From Xylanibacter oryzae DSM 17970 (GTDB lineage: Bacteria; Bacteroidota; Bacteroidia; Bacteroidales; Bacteroidaceae): DNA of 64,000 bases. Under the pieces are notes generated by a model. The model was given only the letters and a program-made list of their open reading frames with translations, did not search any database and was not told the origin of the DNA. The stretch is taken from contig NZ_KK073873.1 of assembly GCF_000585355.1 (NCBI RefSeq), forward strand, positions 2,027,703 to 2,091,702, in the 5' to 3' direction. Shown in pieces: positions 8,983-18,348 of this stretch (position 1 is its first letter; each line of letters starts with the position of its first letter). The translations under genes and the position numbers were made by a program.

Positions 8983-9554
8983 GAATAATTACAGGTATAT
9001 ATAAGGGTAGACGGTTTGATATTCCGCGCTCATTTAAGGCTAGGCCTACTACAGACTTTGCTAAAGAGAATTTATTTAATGTACTTAATGGCTACATCGA
9101 CTTTGATGACGCAGTTGCACTAGATTTATTTTCCGGCACAGGTAGCATTACGCTTGAATTGGCTTCAAGAGGATGCGACCAAGTGATAAGTGTGGAAATG
9201 GACCGCGACCATCATGCTTTTATTAAGGAATGTCTTGGTAAATTAAACACAGACAAATGTATAGCTCTAAGAGGAGATGCATTCAGATTTGTAAAATCTT
9301 GCCATCAGAAGTTTGACTTCATCTTTGCAGATCCTCCTTATGCTTTAAAAGAAATAGATAATATACCTCAATTAATATTCGAAAAGGATATATTAAAGGA
9401 TGGTGGAATTTTTGTTTTGGAACATGGCAAGAATAATGATTTCAGCGGCAACGCTCATTTTGTAGAGCATAGAGCTTACGGCAGTGTAAACTTCTCTATA
9501 TTTAAAGCAGAGGAGAAAGTAGACGTACAACCGATTCCCACAGACGCTTTATAA
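8979..9554 (+). CDS. rsmD: 16S rRNA (guanine(966)-N(2))-methyltransferase
   Basis: Methylates G966 of 16S rRNA using S-adenosylmethionine. The 191-residue protein starts with the family hallmark MRIITGIYKGRRF, has the SAM-binding loop DLFSGTGS (49-56) and the catalytic DPPY (118-121). The length is slightly above the usual 175-185. The final dozen or so residues lie in a 53-bp tail-to-tail overlap with cls on the other strand. It is translationally coupled to DUF3822. Confidence 0.93.
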   Translation: MRIITGIYKGRRFDIPRSFKARPTTDFAKENLFNVLNGYIDFDDAVALDLFSGTGSITLELASRGCDQVISVEMDRDHHAFIKECLGKLNTDKCIALRGDAFRFVKSCHQKFDFIFADPPYALKEIDNIPQLIFEKDILKDGGIFVLEHGKNNDFSGNAHFVEHRAYGSVNFSIFKAEEKVDVQPIPTDAL

Positions 9555-10926
9555 ACACGGTCTTAATTTTGTCTTTTCTTTCATTGAGCAGATAACATTT
9601 CTTCAGGTCTTGAATAAAAATATTTTTAAAACGTAATGCAATTCCTTCATTATAGAAGAATGCGTTTGATTCAAAGTTATTTTCAAGGCTTCTGAAATCT
9701 ATATTAGTAGAACCGCAGGTCGTTATATAATCATCGCATACCATAAATTTGGAATGATTAAAACCTTTACCGTAAAGGTATACTTTAACACCGGCATCCA
9801 TTGCTTCTCTCACATACGACCGACTAGCCCATTCAACAAATTTAGTATCCAAGTGTTCAGGTACCATTAGTCGTACGTCAATACCGGCCCATACAGCTGT
9901 TCGTAAAGCAAAGAGCACAGGCTCTGGCGGAAGAAAGTATGGCGTCTCCATATATATATATCGCTTGGCCTCATTGATAATCCTGACATATCCATGCATT
10001 ATATCAGGATTAGAACTTGTAGGGTTGCTGGTAACTATCTGAGCTATACAATTGTTGCTAATGCGCCCTGTTATTGCAGGATAATACTTGCGGCTAGTTA
10101 TCAAAGTCTGATCTACAAAAAACCAGTCTACAAGAAAGGCTTTCTGTAATCCATATACTGCACCACCTTCGATACGCATGTGCGTATCTCGCCATTCATG
10201 ACCTCCATTACCTTTTACATATCTCAAGGCAATATTCATTCCTCCTATAAAACCTACGATGCCATCTATTACACAGATTTTACGATGGTTACGATAGTTA
10301 ACCTTGCTAGTAAGCTTAGGGAACCTAACCGGTAAAAATGGATAGACCTCAATGCCTTCCTCACGCATGTGCTCATAAAAAGAATTTTTTACGCTCCAGT
10401 TGCCAACATCATCACATATAACCTTCACTTCTACCCCTTGTCTTACCTTATCTATAAGAGCATCAGATATCAAACGCCCTAAAGGGTCGTCAGAAAAAAT
10501 AAAACTTTCTAGATGTATATGTTCTTTGGCATTGCCTATAGCAGATAATAATGCCGGGAAAAATTCATATCCTGATGTATAGACTTCCACCTCATTGTCC
10601 TTAAAAGGCAAAGCTCCGTTCTGAGCAGCAAAGAGTTTAATAAGTGCTAAATGATTTTCAGGAAGATGTAAATTAGGTTGACTTACAAATTCAAGCATCT
10701 GCCGTTTGGACAATTGGTCAAGGCTTTTTTCACTGATCAGTTTTTCCTTGCGTATACTCTGCCCGAAAAAGAAATACAACACGATACCTATTGCAGGAAT
10801 AAAAGTAAGCACAAGTATCCATGCCATTGTCTTTGCCGGTTGACGATTATCCATCAGCACAGCTACCATAACAGCGATTACTATAAGGCTATATATAAGC
10901 AAGAACAACCAATGGAAGTAAATCAT
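9502..10926 (-). CDS. cls: Cardiolipin synthase, phospholipase D family
   Basis: Condenses two phosphatidylglycerol molecules to cardiolipin at the inner membrane. The 474-residue protein has two N-terminal membrane segments (about 5-25 and 33-54) and both HKD motifs: H214-R-K216 with Asp221, and H391-S-K393 with Asp398. It ends with RLLSPLL, a typical C-terminus. It starts 4 bp after dnaG on the same strand, so it probably belongs to the SGNH esterase-dnaG transcription unit. Its last 53 bp overlap rsmD antisense. Confidence 0.93.
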   Translation of the reverse strand: MIYFHWLFLLIYSLIVIAVMVAVLMDNRQPAKTMAWILVLTFIPAIGIVLYFFFGQSIRKEKLISEKSLDQLSKRQMLEFVSQPNLHLPENHLALIKLFAAQNGALPFKDNEVEVYTSGYEFFPALLSAIGNAKEHIHLESFIFSDDPLGRLISDALIDKVRQGVEVKVICDDVGNWSVKNSFYEHMREEGIEVYPFLPVRFPKLTSKVNYRNHRKICVIDGIVGFIGGMNIALRYVKGNGGHEWRDTHMRIEGGAVYGLQKAFLVDWFFVDQTLITSRKYYPAITGRISNNCIAQIVTSNPTSSNPDIMHGYVRIINEAKRYIYMETPYFLPPEPVLFALRTAVWAGIDVRLMVPEHLDTKFVEWASRSYVREAMDAGVKVYLYGKGFNHSKFMVCDDYITTCGSTNIDFRSLENNFESNAFFYNEGIALRFKNIFIQDLKKCYLLNERKDKIKTVFIKRLWESVVRLLSPLL

Positions 10927-10930
10927 ATTA

Positions 10931-12859
10931 TCAGACTATTATATTGTTTCCTAGTTTTTTGGCGAGTGCATCACGTATTGTCTTAACTTCTCGATACCGT
11001 GTCATAATAGGTTTAAGAAGTTCCATATCACTACCAACCTTCCGTATCTGCTGCATAAGATCCTGCAAGAGTACTTCCAGATAGTCCATTCTGAAGTCCC
11101 CTATGAGATGTTCTACCTGTTCTGAAAGCATCTCATCAGTGGTTTTAGTCTTCATACTCTGACTTATCTGATAACGGTTAACTATCATCATTGTGGCCAG
11201 TTTACTTATCTCTATATCAGGATGATGGGCAAAATATGATTCCGCCTTGAAATCAGCTTCAACAGAATGGGCTTCGGCCTCAGCCAATATCTGATTATAA
11301 AGAGGATTATGGAACTTTAGTTCGTCAGAAGCTAAATCACCTGCAATATATTGAGCCACCGTAAGTGAAATAGTCTGACCATCTTCTGTCTCAATATTTT
11401 TAAAAGCAACTTCGTCTCCATGCCTTATAACCATCTGTATTAGCAAATCTTCAACTTTCTTTGTCTGCTGAGATATCGTCAAGGGCTGTATCGGTTCGGG
11501 CACACTACTTCTCTCCTGCTCACGACGGGCTTCTTTTTCTTTTTCATCCTGATCGCGACGGATAAATTTATTCATAGTACTTATCAAAGTAACTTCAGAC
11601 ATACCAAGTCTCTGACTGCAATCATGAAGATATGTTGCGCGTATTATCTGGTTAGGTATAACTGATATACTCTTTACAATACTACTTATAGCCTCAGAAC
11701 GCTTTATCGGATCTGTGACACCTTTTAACATCAGACTGGTTTTAAACTCTATAAAATCAGTTTGGTGTTCTTGTATATATCTCTTAAAATCTTCAGCTGT
11801 ATTCTTACGTGCAAAACTATCAGGGTCTTCATTATCAGGAAGCAAAAGAGTTTTTATATTCATACCCTCTGCCAGTAGCATATCAGTACCTCGCATAGCA
11901 GCATGTATACCGGCTGCATCACCATCATATAGCAGTACTATATTTGAAGTAAAACGATGCAATAATCGTATCTGATGGACACTAAGCGCAGTACCAGAGT
12001 TGGCCACTACATTTTCAAGTCCACACTGATGCATAGATATTACATCCGTATAACCTTCAACCATATATACGCAATCCTCTTTGGATATAGCCTTTTTTGC
12101 CTGATATATTCCATACAACTCATGATCTTTATGATAAATCTCTGAATCAGGAGAGTTGACATACTTCTGAGATACACCCTTGGTACGTGAATCAAGAAGG
12201 CGACCTCCGAAGGCGCAAACTTTTCCACTCACATTAATCCAGGGGAACATAACACGACTAGTAAATTTGTCCGTTAATTCACCGTTATCTCGCTGTATAC
12301 TTAATCCTGCCCCTGTAAGGAATTTAGGATTATAACCTTTGGCAAGGGCTGACTTTGATAAAGCATCACGCTGAGGCAAAGAAAATCCCAATGAGAATTT
12401 TTGTATTATATCATCACGAAAGCCTCTACTACGAAAATATTGCATGCCTATAGCGATACCGTCAACATCGTTGTGAAGTACGTTTTTGAAATACTCCATA
12501 GCCCATTCATTAACGATAAACAGACTCTCACGCTCACTGGCTTCCTTTTTCTCTTCGTCAGTCAGCTCGCGTTCAGCTATTGGTATGTTGTATTTCTTTG
12601 CGAGCCATCTCAAAGCCTCAGGATACGTTATCTGTTCATGTTCCATTATAAAGTTGACAGCATTGCCTCCTTTACCACATGAAAAACAATGGCAGATGCC
12701 ACGGGCCGGTGATACCGAAAAAGACGGAGTGCGCTCGTTATGAAACGGGCACAATCCTTTATAGTTTGCTCCAGCTTTCTTTAGCGTAACAAACTCAGAT
12801 ACTACATCCACAATGTCTGTAGCATCCATTATTTTATCTATAGTGGCTCTATCTATCAA
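10931..12859 (-). CDS. dnaG: DNA primase
   Basis: Synthesises RNA primers at the replication fork. The 642-residue protein has the CHC2 zinc finger (C37-x2-H40 and C58-x2-C61), a central catalytic core with Toprim motifs VEGYTDVISMHQ and LLYDGDAAGIHA, and a C-terminal helicase-binding region. The start appears to be a TTG at 12859: MIDRATIDKI matches the conserved N-terminus of Bacteroidota primases, and the first ATG, ten codons later, would cut into it. A rare start codon on a primase could hold its level low. It lies 9 bp after the SGNH esterase gene and 4 bp before cls. Confidence 0.95.
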   Translation of the reverse strand: MIDRATIDKIMDATDIVDVVSEFVTLKKAGANYKGLCPFHNERTPSFSVSPARGICHCFSCGKGGNAVNFIMEHEQITYPEALRWLAKKYNIPIAERELTDEEKKEASERESLFIVNEWAMEYFKNVLHNDVDGIAIGMQYFRSRGFRDDIIQKFSLGFSLPQRDALSKSALAKGYNPKFLTGAGLSIQRDNGELTDKFTSRVMFPWINVSGKVCAFGGRLLDSRTKGVSQKYVNSPDSEIYHKDHELYGIYQAKKAISKEDCVYMVEGYTDVISMHQCGLENVVANSGTALSVHQIRLLHRFTSNIVLLYDGDAAGIHAAMRGTDMLLAEGMNIKTLLLPDNEDPDSFARKNTAEDFKRYIQEHQTDFIEFKTSLMLKGVTDPIKRSEAISSIVKSISVIPNQIIRATYLHDCSQRLGMSEVTLISTMNKFIRRDQDEKEKEARREQERSSVPEPIQPLTISQQTKKVEDLLIQMVIRHGDEVAFKNIETEDGQTISLTVAQYIAGDLASDELKFHNPLYNQILAEAEAHSVEADFKAESYFAHHPDIEISKLATMMIVNRYQISQSMKTKTTDEMLSEQVEHLIGDFRMDYLEVLLQDLMQQIRKVGSDMELLKPIMTRYREVKTIRDALAKKLGNNIIV

Positions 12860-12868
12860 TTGTTAATA

Positions 12869-14488
12869 TTATTTTAGATATTTCGCCAACGGACTCTTTA
12901 TTTTTTTAAGTCCCTTAGCAACACTCTTAGCATTGTTCTTTGCACCAAGCAATGACGTATGTGTATGATCATGATTATAATAAGCCTTAGCTTTTTCCTC
13001 ACCTTTCTTATCTAGGAAATCTGCTGTTATATTATGAACATCAACAAGTTCACAACCAGTCTGTTTGGCTACTTCACGATACCAGACTCCATAAGTATCA
13101 TTTCGGCGCTCTATCTTTCCATTCTTCCACTCATTACGTGGTGTGAGAGATAGTATAATAGGCGTTGCTCCTTTTTCACGTACATCTTGTATAAATTTGC
13201 GCAGATACCATCCGAAACTGTAGACCACTTCATACTGTCCGCTATCCTTCATTTTATATACATGACTGGTATCAGCAACACCTGGGATAACACCACGCAT
13301 ACGGTCATTGTCAATAGGACCAATGTCATTATGTCCAAACTGGATTAGCACATAATCTCCTGGCTGCAGACTATTATAGACTTCATCCCATCGTCCCTCA
13401 TTAAGATAAGTACGTGTACTTCGACCTGCTTTAGCACAGTTTGCACATGTTATCTTCTTCTGATTAAAAACGGTATACGCTTGACTGCCCCATCCCCACA
13501 TACCGTTATCATCACGATCTTCATTTTTTACTGTACTGTCGCCGGTAATAAAAACTACAGGTTTGCCTTCTTCACGCTTAATGCTTACAGTAGGCAAATC
13601 AAGAGGTTTCATCATAGCTTTCAACTCTGACAAACCCGGATCATTGCTCTGTGCAATACCTTCGGCTGCCGAACGAGCGTTCATCATTGCCCCAAAACGA
13701 CTACTATGAATATGATCCAAATAGAAGTGATAGCTCTCTTTCTCAGGTCCGAATTTTTCAAACTTACGGGCAGAGATATCATTGAGGTCTACAAAAGGAA
13801 CATTTTCAGCCTCGGCAACTTGTTTTGCCCAAAGTCCGAAAGTCTTATTAACACGTAATATTTTACCATCTTTCCATGCATCACGTGGAGTTAGGGAAAA
13901 CAGTATTATGTGAGCTCCGGCCGACTTACATTCCTCGACAAAACGTCGCATATATTCACCATAGGTATAGACCGTTTCCTTAACGCCAGTCTCCTTAATA
14001 GTAACATTAAGAGAGTCCTTTCCAATACCTGGAATACTTGCACGTGCACGACCGCTGTCATAGGGTCCATTATCATTATGTCCAAGTTCAACGATAACCC
14101 AATCTCCAGGCTTTAAGGCCTTCCTTACATCAGCCCAAAGATGAGTATAGTAAGTACGACTGCTTGTTCCACCTAAGGCCTGATTCTCTACAGTGATTTT
14201 ATTCTCATCAAAAAACATATGTTCAAAGAAGCCCCAGCCCCATTGACCATTGTTTCCATTTCCGAGAGTTCCTGTACGCATAGTGCTGTTGCCCACAAGG
14301 AACAACACTGGATTATTGCCCTTACGACTTGAACCCGGCACAGGGCGAGCCGTTTGAGCTTTGCTAAGACTGTCTAGAGTGAGGTCAATTACATGATTGA
14401 CATCCTCCATTGGTTTCTGTACAACTTGTCCGAAAACCAGAGAAGCTGTAAAAAATAAAAATGTAATAGTAGAAAGTAATTTTTTCAT
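12869..14488 (-). CDS. Tandem-domain SGNH (rhamnogalacturonan acetylesterase-like, CE12) protein
   Basis: A secreted esterase-like protein of 539 residues with a signal peptide of about 20 residues and two SGNH hydrolase domains of the rhamnogalacturonan acetylesterase type. Domain 1 carries G66-N-S68-T, GHND (136-139) and D258-x2-H261; domain 2 carries G316-D-S318-T, GHND (385-388) and D507-x2-H510. The domains align along their whole length, with repeated WGWG, YGEYMRRF/FGWYLRKF and SLTPR segments, so they arose by internal duplication. Domain 1 has Asn where the block I Asp normally sits. Removal of acetyl groups from pectic rhamnogalacturonan is inferred from the family and fits the PL11 lyase elsewhere in the window. 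Confidence 0.82.
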   Translation of the reverse strand: MKKLLSTITFLFFTASLVFGQVVQKPMEDVNHVIDLTLDSLSKAQTARPVPGSSRKGNNPVLFLVGNSTMRTGTLGNGNNGQWGWGFFEHMFFDENKITVENQALGGTSSRTYYTHLWADVRKALKPGDWVIVELGHNDNGPYDSGRARASIPGIGKDSLNVTIKETGVKETVYTYGEYMRRFVEECKSAGAHIILFSLTPRDAWKDGKILRVNKTFGLWAKQVAEAENVPFVDLNDISARKFEKFGPEKESYHFYLDHIHSSRFGAMMNARSAAEGIAQSNDPGLSELKAMMKPLDLPTVSIKREEGKPVVFITGDSTVKNEDRDDNGMWGWGSQAYTVFNQKKITCANCAKAGRSTRTYLNEGRWDEVYNSLQPGDYVLIQFGHNDIGPIDNDRMRGVIPGVADTSHVYKMKDSGQYEVVYSFGWYLRKFIQDVREKGATPIILSLTPRNEWKNGKIERRNDTYGVWYREVAKQTGCELVDVHNITADFLDKKGEEKAKAYYNHDHTHTSLLGAKNNAKSVAKGLKKIKSPLAKYLK

Positions 14489-14512
14489 CGTTATTGTAAT
14501 TGTTCAGAAATG

Positions 14513-14543
14513 CAAAGTTACATCAATTTGGCCGGATTTCAAA
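14513..14543 (-). promoter_or_regulatory. Promoter of the SGNH esterase-dnaG-cls unit
   Basis: On the minus strand TTTG (14543-14540), 19 bp, TAACTTTG (14520-14513), then the ATG at 14488. Spacing is canonical, and this is the only clear promoter upstream of esterase, dnaG and cls. Confidence 0.75.
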
Positions 14544-14552
14544 ATTTTTTAT

Positions 14553-14600
14553 TGCACATTTTGGCTAATCTGTGCACATTTAGATTGGTATTGTGCATTT
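14553..14600. repeat. Three spaced TGCACATTT-like direct repeats between divergent promoters
   Basis: TGCACATTTT, TGCACATTTA and TGCATTTTTT follow each other at a spacing of 20 to 21 bp, about two helical turns, in the gap between the esterase and etfB promoters. Such spacing lets a protein bind repeatedly on one face of the DNA. No regulator is identified, and the low-complexity context leaves room for chance. Confidence 0.35.
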
Positions 14601-14614
14601 TTTAAAGCTTTTTC

Positions 14615-14645
14615 TTTGTTACGATATAAAAAATGAGTAATTTTG
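14615..14645 (+). promoter_or_regulatory. Promoter of the etfB-etfA-acyl-CoA dehydrogenase operon
   Basis: TTTG (14615-14618), 19 bp, TAATTTTG (14638-14645), followed by the etfB ATG at 14678. It matches the Bacteroidota consensus exactly. Confidence 0.78.
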
Positions 14646-14677
14646 CAGCCTGAAATTTCACAATTAACATAAAAATA

Positions 14678-15547
14678 ATGAGTTTGAAAATTGTTGTACT
14701 TGCTAAGCAAGTTCCTGACACAAGAAATGTGGGTAAGGATGCTATGACAGCAGAGGGCACGGTGAATCGTGCTGCCCTACCCGCAATCTTCAATCCTGAA
14801 GACTTGAACGCTCTAGAACAGGCCCTACGCCTCAAAGAGCAAAATCCCGGCTCTATCGTAGGTATTCTTACCATGGGCCCTCCACGTGCGGCAGAAATTA
14901 TCCGCCAAGGTTTATATCGTGGTGCAGATACAGGTTGGTTACTTACCGACCGTCTCTTTGCTGGCGCTGATACACTGGCAACATCTTATGCTCTTGCTAC
15001 AGCCATCAAGAAAATTGGTGACGTAGATGTTGTTATCGGTGGCCGTCAGGCTATTGATGGTGATACGGCACAAGTTGGTCCTCAGGTTGCTGAAAAAATT
15101 GGATTGTCTCAGGTAACATATGCTGAAGAGATAATGAAGTGTGAAAACGGTAAACTTACTATACGTCGTCATATCGATGGCGGTGTAGAGACTGTTGTAG
15201 CCCCTACTCCTATTGTTATAACTGTTAATGGTAGCGCAGCGCCATGCCGTCCTTGCAATGCAAAATTGGTAATGAAATACAAGTATGCTACTGCTCCGAT
15301 GGAACGTACTGATGATACTCCACACAAGGATTTGTATGAAACTCGTCCTTATCTTACACTTAACCAATGGTCTGTATCTGATGTTTGTGGAGATGCTCAA
15401 CAGTGCGGTCTAAGCGGTTCACCAACAAAGGTTAAAGCTGTACAGAATATTGTATTCCAAGCTAAAGAGAGTAAAACTCTTACATCAAGCGATGCTGATG
15501 TAGAGAGCCTGATCGAAGAATTGCTTGATGAAAAGATTATCGGTTAA
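14678..15547 (+). CDS. etfB: Electron transfer flavoprotein subunit beta
   Basis: Small subunit of the ETF heterodimer that carries electrons between acyl-CoA dehydrogenases and the respiratory chain or a bifurcating partner. The 289-residue protein begins MSLKIVVLAKQVPDTRNVG, the usual EtfB start, and contains the DVVIGGRQAIDGDTAQVGP nucleotide-binding signature near residues 112-130. It is a little longer than the common 250-265. It is followed 18 bp later by etfA, with a good ribosome-binding site (CAGGAG), and then by an acyl-CoA dehydrogenase, a classical functional trio. Confidence 0.95.
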   Translation: MSLKIVVLAKQVPDTRNVGKDAMTAEGTVNRAALPAIFNPEDLNALEQALRLKEQNPGSIVGILTMGPPRAAEIIRQGLYRGADTGWLLTDRLFAGADTLATSYALATAIKKIGDVDVVIGGRQAIDGDTAQVGPQVAEKIGLSQVTYAEEIMKCENGKLTIRRHIDGGVETVVAPTPIVITVNGSAAPCRPCNAKLVMKYKYATAPMERTDDTPHKDLYETRPYLTLNQWSVSDVCGDAQQCGLSGSPTKVKAVQNIVFQAKESKTLTSSDADVESLIEELLDEKIIG

Positions 15548-15565
15548 TAAAACAGGAGTAGACTT

Positions 15566-16588
15566 ATGAACAACGTTTTTGTATATTGCGAGATCGAAGG
15601 CACTACTGTTGCCGAAGTATCTCAGGAATTACTAACCAAAGGCCGCAAGTTAGCCAATACTTTAGGCGTACAGCTCAATGCTGTAGTTGCCGGTACTGGC
15701 ATCAAGGGCAAGGTAGAAAAACAGATTTTACCTTATGGTGTAGATAAATTGTATATTTTTGATGCTGAGGGACTTTTCCCTTATACATCAGCACCTCATA
15801 CATCAATTTTAGTAAACTTATTCAAAGAAGAGAAACCTCAGATTTGCCTAATGGGAGCGACCGTTATAGGACGCGACCTTGGACCAAGAGTTTCTTCATC
15901 TCTTACAAGTGGTCTTACAGCCGACTGTACCTCACTTGAGATAGGTGAATATGATGATAAAAAGAGTGGCAAGCACTACGACAATCTGTTATATCAGATT
16001 CGTCCTGCTTTCGGTGGTAATATCGTAGCTACTATCGTAAACCCTGAGCACCGTCCACAGATGGCTACAGTACGTAGCGGTGTTATGCAGCGCGAGGTTA
16101 TAGACGAGAACTACAAAGGAGAAGTAGTAATTGCAGATGTTGCCAAGTATGTACCTTCTACTGACTTTGTAGTAAAAGTAATAGATCGTCATATAGAAGC
16201 TGCTAAACACAACTTGAAAGGTGCTCCTATTGTTGTAGCCGGTGGTTACGGTATGGGAAGCAAAGAAGGATTTGACATGCTTTTCAAACTAGCAAAAGAA
16301 CTTCATGGTGAAGTAGGTGCAAGTCGTGCCGCTGTAGATGCTGGTTTTATAGACTCTGATCGTCAGATAGGTCAGACAGGTGTTACAGTTCATCCTAAAG
16401 TTTATATTGCTTGCGGTATTTCTGGACAGATTCAGCACATCGCCGGCATGCAGGATAGCGGTATCATTATCTCAGTAAACAATGACAAGGACGCCCCTAT
16501 CAATAAGATAGCTGATTACGTCATTGACGGTACTGTAGAAGAAGTGGTTCCGAAACTGATTAAGTATTACAAACAAAACAGCAAATAA
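15566..16588 (+). CDS. etfA: Electron transfer flavoprotein subunit alpha
   Basis: FAD-binding large subunit of ETF, 340 residues. The C-terminal FAD domain shows the family signature GQTGVTVHPKVYIACGISG followed by QHIAGMQDS and VNNDKDAPI, near residues 270-315. An N-terminal alpha/beta domain comes first. It lies between etfB and the acyl-CoA dehydrogenase (2 bp gap downstream), so all three are almost certainly co-expressed. Confidence 0.96.
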   Translation: MNNVFVYCEIEGTTVAEVSQELLTKGRKLANTLGVQLNAVVAGTGIKGKVEKQILPYGVDKLYIFDAEGLFPYTSAPHTSILVNLFKEEKPQICLMGATVIGRDLGPRVSSSLTSGLTADCTSLEIGEYDDKKSGKHYDNLLYQIRPAFGGNIVATIVNPEHRPQMATVRSGVMQREVIDENYKGEVVIADVAKYVPSTDFVVKVIDRHIEAAKHNLKGAPIVVAGGYGMGSKEGFDMLFKLAKELHGEVGASRAAVDAGFIDSDRQIGQTGVTVHPKVYIACGISGQIQHIAGMQDSGIIISVNNDKDAPINKIADYVIDGTVEEVVPKLIKYYKQNSK

Positions 16589-16590
16589 TC

Positions 16591-18324
16591 ATGGCAAACT
16601 ATTATACAGATCATCCAGAATTGGAATTTCATCTTCATCATCCTTTGATGAAGAGAGTCGTTGAGCTCATTGAGCGCAACTATGCAGATAAAGATACTTA
16701 TGCAGATGCTCCTGTAGATTATGAGGATGCCATCGAGAACTATAAGCGCATTCTTGACATCACAGGTGATGTTGCCGCTAATGTCATTGAACCAAACTCT
16801 GAGAGTGTTGACCTTGAAGGTCCTCATCTCGAGAACGGTCGTATGATTTATGCTTCTAAGACATTTGAGAATCTTGATGTAACACGCAAAGCAGGTCTAT
16901 GGGGCATATCTATGCCTCGCCGTTACGGTGGACTGAATCTTCCTAATATAACATTCTCTATGTTGTCTGAGGTTATCTCTGCAGCAGATGCAGGTTTCCA
17001 GAACGTATGGTCTCTGCAGTCTTGTATAGATACTCTATACGAGTTCGGTAGCGAAGAGCAGCGTCAGAAATATATTCCTCGCATCTGTGCCGGTGAAACA
17101 ATGTCTATGGACCTCACAGAACCTGATGCCGGTTCTGACCTTCAGCGCGTTATGCTGAAAGCCACATACTGCGAGAAAGACGGATGTTGGTATCTGAACG
17201 GTGTTAAACGTTTCATCACTAATGGTGATTCTGATATTCACTTGGTACTTGCCCGTTCGGAAGAAGGTACATCTGATGGCCGTGGACTATCAATGTTCAT
17301 ATACGACAAAAATCAGGGTGGCGTAGATGTTCGTCACATAGAGCATAAACTTGGAATTCATGGTTCACCTACTTGTGAGTTGACTTATAAGAATGCTAAG
17401 GCAGAACTTTGTGGTGACAGAAAATTAGGACTTATCAAGTATGTCATGGCTCTTATGAACGGTGCTCGTCTTGGTATAGCTGCACAGAGTGTTGGTGTTG
17501 AGCAGGAAGCTTATAATGAAGGACTTGCATATGCTAAAGAACGTGCACAGTTTGGCAAGAAAATCATAACATTCCCTGCTGTTTACAATATGCTTTCTCG
17601 CATGAAGGCTAAATTGGATGCAGGTCGTTCACTTCTTTATCAGACAGCACGTTATGTAGATATATACAAAGCTCTTGAGGATATCTCTCGTGAGCGCAAG
17701 CTTACTCCAGAGGAACGTCAGGAAATGAAGAAATTCCAGAAGCTGGCAGATGCATTTACACCACTAGCCAAAGGTATGAATTCAGAATATGCTAACCAGA
17801 ACGCTTACGATGCAATCTCAATACATGGTGGTTCAGGTTTCATTATGGAGTACAAGAGTCAGCGTTTATTCCGTGATGCTCGTATATTCTCTATATATGA
17901 GGGAACAACACAGTTGCAGGTTGTAGCTGCAATCCGTTATATTACAAACGGAACTTACCTGAACATCATCAAAGAGATGCTAAATGGTGAGGTCGCTCCT
18001 GAACTAAAATCTCTACAGACTCGTGTTGCAGCAATGGTTGCAAAACTTGAGGAGGCCATTGAGACTATCAAAGTTGCAGAAAACCAGTGTCTTCATGACT
18101 TCACAGGTCGCCGTCTATACGAAATGACAGCAGACATCATTATGTCATTGCTCATTCTTGACGACGCATCAAAGGCTCCTGAGCTATTCGCTAAGAGTGC
18201 TAACGTATATGTACGTAATGCTGAGTCTGAGATTGAAGGCCATTATGAGTTTGTAAAGAACATAAAGGTAGAAGACCTAGAGTTCTATCGTGCTCAACAG
18301 GAAGAGGCTGAAACAGCAGAATAA
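16591..18324 (+). CDS. Acyl-CoA dehydrogenase with C-terminal extension
   Basis: FAD-dependent dehydrogenase transferring electrons to the ETF encoded upstream. The 577-residue protein has the canonical three-part fold: PDAGSDLQ in the middle, FITNGDSDIHLVLARS, GIAAQSVGVEQEAYNEGLAYAKER-type helices and IFSIYEGTTQLQ, whose Glu is the usual catalytic base position. About 190 residues more than the 380-residue short-chain type lie at the C-terminus, as in the longer FadE-like Bacteroidota proteins. The substrate cannot be read from sequence; short-chain or branched acyl-CoA is possible. A strong terminator follows 25 bp downstream. Confidence 0.9.
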   Translation: MANYYTDHPELEFHLHHPLMKRVVELIERNYADKDTYADAPVDYEDAIENYKRILDITGDVAANVIEPNSESVDLEGPHLENGRMIYASKTFENLDVTRKAGLWGISMPRRYGGLNLPNITFSMLSEVISAADAGFQNVWSLQSCIDTLYEFGSEEQRQKYIPRICAGETMSMDLTEPDAGSDLQRVMLKATYCEKDGCWYLNGVKRFITNGDSDIHLVLARSEEGTSDGRGLSMFIYDKNQGGVDVRHIEHKLGIHGSPTCELTYKNAKAELCGDRKLGLIKYVMALMNGARLGIAAQSVGVEQEAYNEGLAYAKERAQFGKKIITFPAVYNMLSRMKAKLDAGRSLLYQTARYVDIYKALEDISRERKLTPEERQEMKKFQKLADAFTPLAKGMNSEYANQNAYDAISIHGGSGFIMEYKSQRLFRDARIFSIYEGTTQLQVVAAIRYITNGTYLNIIKEMLNGEVAPELKSLQTRVAAMVAKLEEAIETIKVAENQCLHDFTGRRLYEMTADIIMSLLILDDASKAPELFAKSANVYVRNAESEIEGHYEFVKNIKVEDLEFYRAQQEEAETAE

Positions 18325-18348
18325 GATACAAAAATCTTAAGAATAATT

